Made by a program: the position numbers and the translations under genes. Positions 1-11,340 of a stretch of 64,000 nt of DNA are shown here, in pieces. How positions within the stretch are numbered: the stretch's first letter is position 1; every line of letters begins with the position of its first letter. Origin of the DNA: Holothuria scabra (lineage: Eukaryota > Echinodermata > Holothuroidea > Aspidochirotida > Holothuriidae). Under the pieces are notes generated by a model. It saw nothing but the letters and a program-made list of their open reading frames with translations, was not told the DNA's origin and did no database searches. The stretch spans positions 22,393,020-22,457,019 of the forward strand of contig CM074189.1 in the NCBI GenBank assembly GCA_037179385.1, given 5' to 3'.

Positions 1-219
1 GAAGGGGTCAAATAATGTAGGTATCAAGAAGTAAAATAAATTAGCAGTCTAGAACACGTTAATCGAATTTTTGTTAGAGAGAAGGTTGATCATAGGCACC
101 AATGGTTTTTATCTCATAGGGAAACTTCACATTATAACATAATATTCTATATTACACTTTCTTAACATGTGCGAAGCGTAACCGTACATGGACGAATTTA
201 ATGATAGTATATGACTTAC

Positions 220-3200
220 ACGGACGAAGGGCAATTTAATGGCTGTGGTAGACGTTTTCCTTCTCTAATTATGTTTTCAATTTCTGCAGTCGTGTTCCCT
301 GCATATGGCGTGTTACCTGAGAGATTAAATTCATCGAATAAATATATTTAAATTTTTAATGAACTGAGTTAGTATATTGTTTTTAATGCTTCGTTTCAAG
401 CTTATGGTGTATAAAGTGAACATACAGAGAAACTTGCGTAATACCTAAGGTGAACAATTCCCACAAAAGTACGGAAAAACTCCAAGCATCACAGGCGGGT
501 GTGTATTCACGCAAAAATATTGTTTCCGGTGGAATCCATGCAGTTGGAGGATTACTCTGAAAAGAAATTCATACATTAGAGGTATGAAGACTTCAATGGC
601 GGCCGTGGAATTGATTTCAAATCAATTCTTTTTAGAAATCACAGCATAAAGCTGTCGTGTAACATTTCACTGTTTCAATTATCATTAATCAATGGATTCA
701 TGGGGCAAGTCTTTTAAATTTTAAACAACATCACACACAAAGCATTTAGCACTTATTTCAGGGAGCTTAATATCTTGTAAAGTATGGTTAAATAAGTACC
801 CTTTTGAAAACTTCCGTGACCTTTATCATGGCCATATCATTTGGTCGAATATCATAAAGCTTGCACGCACACTCTGATGTTAAAAGAACCTTCTTTAACG
901 ATATAAAAGGATGGCAAAACTGAAATAAAAAAGATTCAATCGAAAATCATGTTCAACCATTTTTATTTTGCAAAGGAAAATATGTTGCTAATTCAAAATC
1001 ATGGAATAATATGCTCTAATGGGAATAGGAATAATGATAAAAGAAATGGTAATGTGCTACGATATAAAATCACTTTCTAAATATGTCAAAGTATCATTTA
1101 ACAGGACATATGTATTGACCTGATCATGTTTCATGAGAGCCATGAACCCCATACCTTTATAACGATGCAACCAAGTCGTTGTCTCATGTAGTTATGCCAC
1201 AAAACTAGAAATCGCTTTTATTATGATCTTTAGTAATAAAAAGATTAAACATTTTATCATACCTCTTGTGAATGAATAAAAGCCATTGCTCCGGCAACAT
1301 TCACAGCAAATGCAAGCAACTCTTTCAACTCTTTTGTGAAACTTGTTTTCACCTCATCGTCAATGTCCGATTGCTGATATCTTGCCAATACAAAATCTCG
1401 CAATGAGCCGTATTCAAGTAGTTCGTAAACAATTGAGTAAGGCTCTTTGAAAAAACAAGACAAAATAATAAAAAAAATAATAAATAAATGTTAATAACTG
1501 CATACTCCCAACAATGAATCCCCCATTCACATCTTTTTCTGATCAATAATGAAACGCACTATGGAGGGGTTGACGATGGATAGAAACGTGACGAAATACC
1601 CCATGTTTATAATAAGAAATATGCTATCTACACTAGCGAAGGCAAGAATAGTGTTTTGGCTAATTTTAGAGTCTAATCCAAGGCTTAGAAAGGGATCTTT
1701 CGGGAGGGTGACTCTTTCCTTTGAGAAATTTTTGAACATTTAAGTTCACTCAGATGTATACTGGACTCAGATTTGAAGCTACCTGAATTCAATGCTATGG
1801 TTAATTCTTTGCCAACTTTACTGTTGGTATGATTGCATTACGGCTTGAATAGTCACGTTATTTCCTGGGAAGGAGTGGTCTGGAAATTTTTATCATAGTT
1901 CCATCAGGTTTCATCTTGTAAAGTCTTCAAAATAGTCCAAATATCCCATGGCAGCATGAAGACAAATACCTTTGGCGACCAGAATACAATATTCCTGACA
2001 ACTTCAGTGTCAGATGGAAAAATTTATATAAAATTTAAAACATCAGTCAGAAGGTTTAGTCTACTTGTAGAAAAGATATTTTGAGGGATAAAGATCATAA
2101 AGATGAAACATACATTGAAACTGGTGACCATATGTATAAAGAATTACAACCGTTTTTTTAAAACCACTTTTTCGACTAATTATTGTTTTTCTTACACGAT
2201 CGACTTGAAACTTTTTAGACCGCATTGGAAGAAAAGGGGATTCATTTTTGATGTACTGCACGGTATTTTCAATACGTATAGTAACCTTTTTGCAGCAACG
2301 TACCTGTTTCGATATTTATGGTGAGCAGGGTGATAACATACGACGATTTCTGTAAAGCCAAAAGTTTTCTTGCCAGCAGTTTAAATTGAGAGGCTTCCTG
2401 AAGTGTCCCTTGATCTAAATGTGTTCGTTGAGTAAAATATTTAATGAAAGTTGCTGATCGTTTGAAAAAAGGATATTTTCAAAACTTTTTGTAAACAACT
2501 GAAATATATGAAGTGGGGGTTTATAGATTACGTGTTTCATTTTATCCAATTCCGTATTTGCTAAAGAAGTTTCAACTTAAACTTGCATTACAATTGAATT
2601 CCCGTGATTGAATTTGAAATCTCTCTTTTTTATGCTAGCCCTATTGAACTGGCAACGTAAGTTGTTGCAAGTGTACAAAACAATTCAAATTTTATTCTAC
2701 TCACCAGAAAGCTGTTTTGCCAAACATTTCCCTTGAACACTGCTATCAAGAGAATATGTGCCGCTAAAATACTCATACAATCCGTGGACACTTACTTTGG
2801 TATCCAGAAAAACTGCCACGTTGTTATCCATCTGTCCTGTGGATCCAGACATAGAGTTCTGTATTAGCTGAATTACTGCTGGAAATTTCAACTAACTTTT
2901 ACTTTTATTAAAATCGTAATAAAGAGATCTATTTGTGGCTGACATCTGTTTACTATTTGGCAGTACCCCAGCTTATATTTTATGCAGTCATTATCACCCA
3001 ATTACATACCTGAATTAGAATGCTGCTTACTCTCAGACTCTTCAACGTAATAGGATTGGTCAAACGTAGTCTCATCACCGCCGCCTTGAATGCTTGAAAG
3101 TGCATCTTCAACAAGGTGATCTCTAAAAAATAATTATTGAATACTTCACAATTGAAAACGTGTATTCCGTTACAAAAATATGTAATGCACCCACTTTTCT

Positions 3201-6200
3201 GATCAGTTGCAGTATTTAATTGGCGAGTAGTTTGCAGTTAACGTTTCTTGACAATCTGAATATCGACGCCTATGCCTGAATACAACTTTAACAATGTATT
3301 CTACCAGCCAATGGTTTTCAAGTAACGTTGCCAATTCGCCCCATACTGAAATAACTAGGGTATACTTTCAATCAGGCAAAAAATGACCCAATACTGCAAG
3401 AATGTTAGGTAGACTGTTTAGTAATTTCTCATATTAATATTAGCTTTGGGCAACTTCAAAATAGCTATTAGAAGTTGAAAGCATAGAAATCCCTTTTTTT
3501 TTAACATTAATACCCAAAGATAGTTTTTATTCATGTATCCATGTTCACTCGTTACACGAATAACCCGTTAAAGTTAGAAGGGGTTTTTCAGTGGCTTTTC
3601 ACAAAGATCCGGCATAAGAGCAGAGAGTTGTTAACAACTCCCTGATGAGGCAAAACAAAATCCACACCATGTTGACCAAACCAGTAGCAATACTCTGACT
3701 TCTTTTTTAATATAAATTTCTGTCGAAAAATACCTTCACTTCTCATCAAGTCAAAACTTGTTGAAAAAGTGGATATATCGATTCAGATATCTTTGCCTTT
3801 CTTTATAATTGACTGCCCTGTTTGCGATTGCAATGCGCTGCTGTTGGAATGTTTGAATGTCCTTTCTTGTAGAACTAGTTTAACCTTGTACAATATGCAT
3901 GAACTATTTATACCAAAAATGTTGTAAATGTTCCTAATAGCGTCAACCTTATCACAAAAAGCATTCAACGAAATTTCAAATAGTTGTGCCACAATGAATT
4001 CCCAAATTTCCCATAATAATTCTCTGAAGAAAAGGCACTTTTTAAAATGAGTATCTTGTGGAACGCTGTAAGATATTGAGACGGAGTTTTCACCTAAGAA
4101 CAAAGGCACATTTTTAAGTATATGAATTTTGCTTAGGCAAGTATTTTTAAACCCACACCAAGCACAGGCAATTACGGTAACTATGTTGTAATAAAATCGC
4201 TTTATAGCTTGATATATTGTGTTGATAAAAACGTACTTGAACAATAGAATTCTATTGTCTTTGTATTAAAAAATTCAGGTGTAAAATTTTAAAGACTTTC
4301 AAGACTAAAATTAAAGATATATTTAATTGTGACCTACAAAAGGAAAAATATACCTCTGGCAGGTCCATACTCCTACGGATAAAAATGAGTGGAAACTTTT
4401 CATGAGGTAGACGCACGTACATTTTTAAGGCAAAGGAAATATTTCAACCAATAATTAATGGAATAATTTTACAACTTTTTTGTAGGTTTATTTAGATTTA
4501 AAATGCATTCGGTCATAAGCCAAGTGGCATGAAAATGGAAGTCTTTAAATTCGCATGAATATCTGGATAGAAACTAACCTTTGATAATACACAAAACAAC
4601 TATAAGAATCACAGCTGAGGAACCTGACAAAATTAGAATAAACTGTATGTTGATGGAGCTGTTAATATCGTCTGGTGGTGCCAGATCACTTTCTGTTTGA
4701 AAGGAAAACAAAGTTAACAACTCTTAATGTTACATAATAGTTTTTCACACTCAACAGTATAATATGCTGCTACTTGGAGCATACTACGCCCCTTAAATTA
4801 ACTATCAAGATAAAAAAAAAAAAAGAATACGAAAAATTACATTGCGCAAAAATCACTAATTTTGGGGTCCCACAAAGGAAACCTATTAGCGATGATTTGA
4901 CAACCACATATTTATTCATGCTACAAGCATGAATTTTGTCTTAAGTTAAAGCGTCAATTTTTTTGTTACTTTGCATACTACAAGTAAAAACTGATGCATT
5001 CTTTCATATTAAAATCAATGACAGAGCTCCCAGTAACATCTTATGCTTGATAATGACTTTCAGCATAATAGGGATGTCAGTATATGACATTACGCAGAGT
5101 GATGGCAGTGGACTTTACTTTTTGAAACTACCAAACGGCTTCTTTTTTTATAACTTGACAAATAATTCAGATACAATTATTGAAAAAGGCAGGGTATTAC
5201 TTATCTTTTACAGTCTGCCTAGCTGGCAAAATAACACCTTTCCAACGCAAGTGAAAGGTACTCTTCTTAGGAATGATCGATCAGAAATTTGCCTAAGTTA
5301 CTGACCATTGGTAACTAAAATTCGTCTCTATGAAAAAAATATCCAAAGCAAAGAAGCGCTTAATTGTGAATAACGTACTTCCTTCAATTTGTCTTTCAAT
5401 TAAATAAAGTTGAAGAGATGTGCTGTCATTTTTTAAGTATAACCCTTCACTCGAACAGGTCACTACACTGTGCGTCTTCACATTACGGAAACTATATGGA
5501 AGTTCCAACAAATATGTCGCAGCTGAGCAATTGAAATCCTTCTTCTTCAATACCATCCCATTTGAGGACCACGTCAGGGAGAACGGAGGTACCGGGCCTT
5601 CAATCACGCATTGTAATTTGTTCACTGAGTCTTCCTCTTTTACATATAATTTGCCATCTAATATGTTGGAAGCGTTGATAAAAAGGTGTGTTGAAGCTAT
5701 CAAAAATAAGAATAAAAGATATTTTTAAATGTTTGTTTAAAAAGCTTTTATTCTACACCTTAAAAGTGTTTTGAAGTTTTGGCACGATATATATCAGGAC
5801 CAGATCCAAGATTTTCTTAAGGAGCGTACGTTTTTCTATTTTTGGCAAATGGGTGGTATTTATAACATGAAATTAACACATGAAAGACCTTGAAAAGACA
5901 TGATAAAGAAAAACCTAACAAAATAAAAAGGTGAAATTTAACTTAATCTATGCCAACTTGCGTCATCCTCCTTCATTCGTGCCCTTTTTAAACACGATTT
6001 TGCTCCATTTTCTCAAATTGCTAAATTTGACTTTGCACGTTCTCTAAGATGATCACATAATAAATTTGTTTTGAACGCTACCAGTTACTAAGGTTATATC
6101 TACGTATGTATAGAGTAAAAAGTAATTAAGTAATAATTAATTAAGTAATAACTACCTGCTTTAGTCCTAAAACAATATCTTTGTGATATCGTGATATCGT

Positions 6201-6972
6201 CATTTGGTTGAAAGCTTCACGCAACTTCAGGCATAGAGTCTTAGAATATGAAGTGTCTAAGAGGGCGTTGTGAACTCATTATATGGAAACCTATTGTTAT
6301 TACGACCTTGTATTATGTTTTTTTCTTATGAAAAGGTCTACTTTGAATGTTGACAACAAAAGCTCCCATGTCTAGTCAAACTCCTTACAAAAAGCATGAT
6401 GCACATAAATCGCCCAGATAGCCTGTTTATTATAAAGGGATCCACGTACACCAAAAAATGTTAAAAAGTGAAGTAAAAGAGTAGCATAAGTACATACCTT
6501 TCAACTTCAATTTAATCTCAGTAACAATTTTTCTGTTGTGCAAGCATCTATACAGTTGATTATGGTTTTCCTCGGATGGCCTCATCAGGCGTAGAGAATA
6601 CTTTTCGTAATGACACCCATTAACTTCCATTCCACCGGCATGAAACTGATCAAAATTGAGTTCATCTTGAGATAACTTTCGATCACCCAGGTACCATCTC
6701 ACGTTTGTTGTATTGCGACTTATGTTGCAAACCATACAAACTGGATTGAAAAATACACCTTCACAATCACTTTGCGTGGAAAATTTCCCGAAACACATTC
6801 GACTGTCGCTGTCACCTATTATTATAAAAAAAAATAATACAAAAAGTCACTATTTTCGAACAAGTATGTCAACAAAATATGAGAGATCCTGCCCTTCCAT
6901 TGCGTGGCGATTACCTTTGTTCAGGGCAACCATGAGAAAAACTAATCCTACGGTTATCAAACGTAAATTCAT
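220..6972 (-). CDS. Receptor tyrosine kinase-like pseudokinase, two Ig domains, 3' end off window
   Basis: Exons in order of translation: 6972-6915, 6815-6498, 5696-5379, 4692-4579, 3120-3010, 2878-2705, 2414-2304, 1444-1263, 919-800, 556-445, 316-220; all junctions are GT/AG and phase-consistent (about 571 codons). Exon 1 gives a signal peptide beginning [16 protein letters not shown]. Exons 2 and 3 are Ig-like: Cys-Cys-Trp then LYRC in the first; LQC, LTW and VVTC in the second. Exon 4 holds the transmembrane helix ([20 protein letters not shown]). Exon 5 is an acidic juxtamembrane segment with SYYVEESE. Exons 6-11 follow a tyrosine kinase fold: a weak glycine loop (YFSGTYSL), CLAK lysine, hinge region [32 protein letters not shown] and NTPYAG. 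The catalytic loop reads [11 protein letters not shown] instead of HRDLAARNVLL, and DFG is DIR. The catalytic Asp and Asn are therefore absent and phosphotransfer is unlikely; I infer a membrane pseudokinase. No frameshift or stop occurs. The C-lobe end and 3' UTR lie left of the window. Ligand and subfamily are unknown. Confidence 0.88.
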
Positions 6973-7695
6973 TTCAAGCTTTTTATTTTAATTTTTTGGT
7001 CTTATCTTTAGAGAGTCAAAATTTAGATGTGTTCTACTCAACCGATCATCTGGCTGTGAAGCAACATCTACAACTCTGCCACAAATGAAAATGAAAGTCC
7101 TCTCCGTAATCAATTTTTTTGCCATATACTGTAACACACCTTTGAAAGCAATGCAATGAGTATTGGCCTTAGAAAGTCTTCGTGATTAAACCTTTTCATT
7201 AACACACCATTAAGGACATAGCGAAAATGAATTATTTAGTACATACGTCGGTAATAATAAGTACTTTTTACGTACATAATAAAATAATAAATAATTAACG
7301 TATCTAAAAGGCAATGTTAACGAAAGGAGAAACATTTATAATGGGACGGAAGACGAGTCACGAAATCTCATGTGTAATTGATCTAACTCTGTAAATGCTC
7401 TCTATATTTAGAAAGAAAGGTTTGATAGAAAGTGTATCAGAAAACGGGTCACAGAGTGAGTATACCCTTAGCCTTGAAAAAAGGGAAAATGGAACTCCTA
7501 AGAGCTCTCTGCGACGTTTTTGCATACGAGATGTGTTCGGGATAAATAAAACCGTGGCGAAAGGTTTGGATCGTTTGAATTCGCAGGGAAACGGTTGCAA
7601 GATGTGATGTGATATGATGTTTCCCCACCCAGGAAAGATAAATTTTACTAGCTTTTACAAGAAGGTTATAATTTTGTCCGTCCAAAGAAAGGCTG
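6973..7695. other. Upstream region of receptor gene, nothing recognised
   Basis: This stretch lies immediately upstream of the receptor start codon and would contain its 5' UTR and promoter. I see AT-rich sequence with no convincing TATA box, repeat or exon. Reading frames at 7358-7685 on both strands overlap each other and resemble no family I know. Confidence 0.4.
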
Positions 7696-7954
7696 TTAAC
7701 CCTTTACCGTTGTTTGGGTTCTTTTGGATCCATGCGGAGACCTCGGCTGTCACACATCTTTACTGTTTCACGCGGAGCTCGAAACTGCGAGTAGCTACCC
7801 GAAAAATCGGCCACAAGAGCGAGAGAGACAATAGTTTTAGGTCACGGGGTCAATGGCCTACGGAAGCCGATGCGGGGCCGGCTACTTCCGCTTTTCCGTC
7901 CAATCCCGAGGCGCGCAATTTTGCCCCGATCGGAGCACAATGGTAAAGGGTTAA
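7696..7954. mobile_element. piggyBac-type MITE
   Basis: TTAA at 7696-7699 and TTAA at 7951-7954 flank a 251-bp segment (7700-7950). Its ends are inverted repeats: CCCTTTACCGTTG on the left and, on the opposite strand at the right, CCCTTTACCATTG (12 of 13 identical). TTAA target duplication with CCC-starting termini is the hallmark of the piggyBac superfamily. The interior is clearly GC-richer than its surroundings and has no transposase frame, so this is a non-autonomous miniature element. A 110-aa open frame crossing it is incidental. Confidence 0.75.
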
Positions 7955-10300
7955 GGAAGGTTTAAATATGTCGGTCCAATGAGTGTCACATCCGGTGCGA
8001 TGAGTCAATCACTTGATGTGCTGGAGTTACAGAGTTGTTGTAGCGCAGTACAGCAACAGTGTAGGAAATAGGCTTATTGTGTAACGTTACCATGAAATCA
8101 ACATGCAGCCTTATTTTTTCCTTTTAATTAAACTAGACAATGTTTGCCAGGTTCATGTTCAACGTTCAAAGGGACGAATATCAACATGCCAGTCAAGATG
8201 AGATAAAAAAAATTTAATGAGAAAAGTTATAATGATACGTTAATGGTGACTTACATCTGTTTGCCATTTAACAAATGGCAGTTGTTTAGATCGAACTATG
8301 TAATTTATGACTAGACAACAAACAAATGAGTAGTCAAACTACTAATTCACTAACTTTTGTATTCCCACCATTTTGATTGAGCATAGAGAGGAGATAAAAA
8401 AGCTGGACTTCTAGTCCGCATAGGTATTCATGAGTGACGCGATCGTCGGGAAACTGAAAACAGTAAAACTATGTACTTAAAATTTTAAAATATTTCACCT
8501 AATTGCTTCCAGGGACTCTAAAATATTCCGAAACAACTTTCAGTCCAACCCTTGATCCTGTTCGTCAAATTTAAGTAATTTTACTGCCATCAAGGAGATT
8601 TGAAGCAGAAATATTTCCAGGTGCGCCTGGTCTTGTTACCGTAGAAAAACATAAATGCTGCATGCACTACTTGATGAATACATCACATCTGGCGAACATA
8701 TGTTGGTGCATGCAACGTTTAGATTTCGAGTTTGGCAAATAAGGACGATGAGAAGACGGGTCTGTTATTTTCAAAATTTGGATACCCCATGTAGTTTATT
8801 CATATCCTATTACCGATTTTATGTGAAAAGCTTAATTTATATTATTTTTTGGCGTTTAGTGGCCTGGTGTCGTGGAATAGCAGATCAGTATTTAAACAAC
8901 TTGATGAAGAAGTGTCAATAAGAAATAGCTAGAATGCTAGAACATTGTATCAAATATTAAAAAAGTATCTTTTGTTAGCAGGGCTTTTCAGGAGACAACT
9001 TGGTATCAACTTCCTTCGTATTACGGCTCTCAATGCACGTCATATATTATACCGTATGTACATGATCATAATAATACTGACGTAATAATTCTAGTATAAA
9101 AATATATTGCATGGTAACTCAGAAACAGGGGCAGAACTTTAGGGGTTACTAAGATCAGGCATGATCAGACTTGCAAAATTAGAGCTACTGCCTTTTCGAC
9201 TGTTTAAACATAAAAATTAAAGGACGAATCCTAGCTCAAAATGTGGTCGAAGGGGGTTATCTCGGTAAAAGCAAACTTCCACTTTACCATTATAGGCGTC
9301 GATTTCGGCGAAGGTGGTGGAAATCGCTCCTATTCTTTTGAGTGGAGGGGACACTAACGTAAAAGTCTCCTCCATTTTTTGTGAAAAAAATCTTTACATG
9401 AAGGTTTCATAAGGAGTCTTATAGGGATAACCGTGGATTCTTAGTATCAATGTGTCGCCCGCGGACACTTGGCATTCCGTTTCGCATGTTTCCTTGAAAA
9501 TCACCAAATATTTTGCGAGGTTTTATTAGTTGCATCTCAATCACACGTTATTTATCGATACGATTAGGTACTCGATAGTTACTGTACATAGGAAAGCATT
9601 TGTCGTTTGGAGGGGCACAGCATTCAGGAATTTAAAAAGAGAAAATTCCCCGCTATGTTTACTTAAGTCTGTAATCTTTAGTGAATGACTAGTCGGAGGG
9701 CTGAAATTGGCCAACACATTTTAAAGGAACCGGAAATATCTCTGTTCACAGGCTGCCTGCAACTTCTTCAGGAAGATAAATTATTTCTAATGCTAAATTT
9801 CGACACTCGCACATCATACATTCGTATAACCACTCGACCATTTCGTACATAGACAAAGTTAAGAGAACTAAGATCACACGGGCGTTTGCTACGTAAATTA
9901 TTTCATTCTAGAATTAGAGGTACACCCAGTGGCTAAGCTACTTAGGGCAGCGGTCGATTGTTCCGTTGGCTTTGAATATGAAAAATTAAGAAATGTAAAA
10001 TTTGTGACACCCGTTTATTACAGTGGGGTTTTCATACTCTTCTTTGAAAATTCATGAAATTTCGAATTCTCTTTAATAAAGGTCCATGTTTGTAATTATT
10101 TGTTTCAAAAAGCAAAATTTTCAGCGCCCCTCTATCGTCTCAAATTCTAAATACAGCATTGCTCGCTCATAAATCGGTTTGGTAAACTTTTACGAGCTCT
10201 GGAAATTAAAAAATTGGAAATTCACCACATGTGTCACCAGATCATTGAGCGACACCAGTAACTTCAGTACTATTCCCATACATTTTTCATAAATTTTCTA
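7955..10300. other. Intergenic, no feature seen
   Basis: AT-rich sequence without recognisable exons. An 88-codon frame at 8655-8921 (plus) has no family signature, splice context or codon pattern that I can support as a gene. Confidence 0.4.
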
Positions 10301-10317
10301 TCCTAAAATCAGTGAGG

Positions 10318-11340
10318 AGGAACCACCCCATTCTACCCCATTGAGCGAAAAGGTGCATTTTTGATGCCAACTTTTTGCTCTTTTTGAGGAGAAATAATAT
10401 ATTTTAATTGAAAAAAAAAATGTATATGCCATAACTCAATTAAAAAAAAAAACCTTCTGAAAAAGGTCGAAATATTCGTTTTTTCAACCATGCTACCCTG
10501 GACAATAATTCTAGTACAGGCCTATTAATGCCATCTGCAAATATTGAACATTGATAACATTTTAACTAAAGTTAGTAAGTTATTTAGTTAGATTGAATTT
10601 TACCGCCCAGTTCCCACCCTATTGGTTCAAGTTAAGCCGGCCGCGGAATCCACGTAGTAGACACAGACTACTCAACTGACAGGGTTCAAAGGTATCTCAT
10701 GATTGGTGTATATGGGAGCATTTGAGTACGGTAGGTCAATTATTCCACACCTGAAATATTAAGTTTCGGTAGAAAGACTTTCTAAGCGTAGCACCACATC
10801 CAGTTGGATGGGAATTTACAGGACACTTTGAAAACTCGCGACTTCTCAGACAGTCGGAAATGACATGCCTCAGGCTTTTAAGCAGTAGCTAAGTGCAGGG
10901 GGTAAACAGATTTTGTCAGAAAAAAATACTAATACCCAAATTTTCCGTTTAAATTTTCAAGTGTAAACTCCACTGTGTTAGGGATACAATTTGCAGCGGG
11001 CGAAGCGCACCAAAATTTTTAGCTTTTTCAAACAAATATTTGTAGATATAGAGTTTGTAATGCAGAAAGCTTGGAATTCGAGGTTTCCTGAACTTGAAAG
11101 GACATTTTAAAAGTTGGGCGATTACTGAAGAATCTTCACTTCCTATATTGGTAGCATATCTGAGAATAATTGCACGATTGCACAATTGAACATCGTTGTT
11201 AGTACATAGTGTTACCTAAGGCCTACAAACTGACACCCTCCGATGACTTTTTCCAAAGTTTCTCAAACTTTATGGTCCTTTTAGACAAAATATTTCAAAA
11301 TCAACAGCTTACATTTAGCCAGATCTTTCCAGATAGAAGT
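10318..11340. repeat. Dispersed repeat, copy 1
   Basis: Blocks of this segment recur in the same order at 24.88-26.34 kb: the phrase around TACCCCATTGA...AAAAGGTGCATTTTT, then CACAGACTACTC(A/G)ACTGAC, then AATGCAGAAAGCTT(T)GGA..., then GACACCCTC(C/T)GATGAC. Copies have diverged by substitutions and indels, so this is an old interspersed family. No coding capacity, terminal inverted repeats or poly-A tail is evident and the class is unknown. Confidence 0.6.

Noticed and set aside
3783..4244. 153-codon minus-strand open frame between receptor exons
   Set aside because: It lies inside an intron whose flanking exons splice cleanly in phase, shows no domain, and AT-rich introns can hold such frames by chance.
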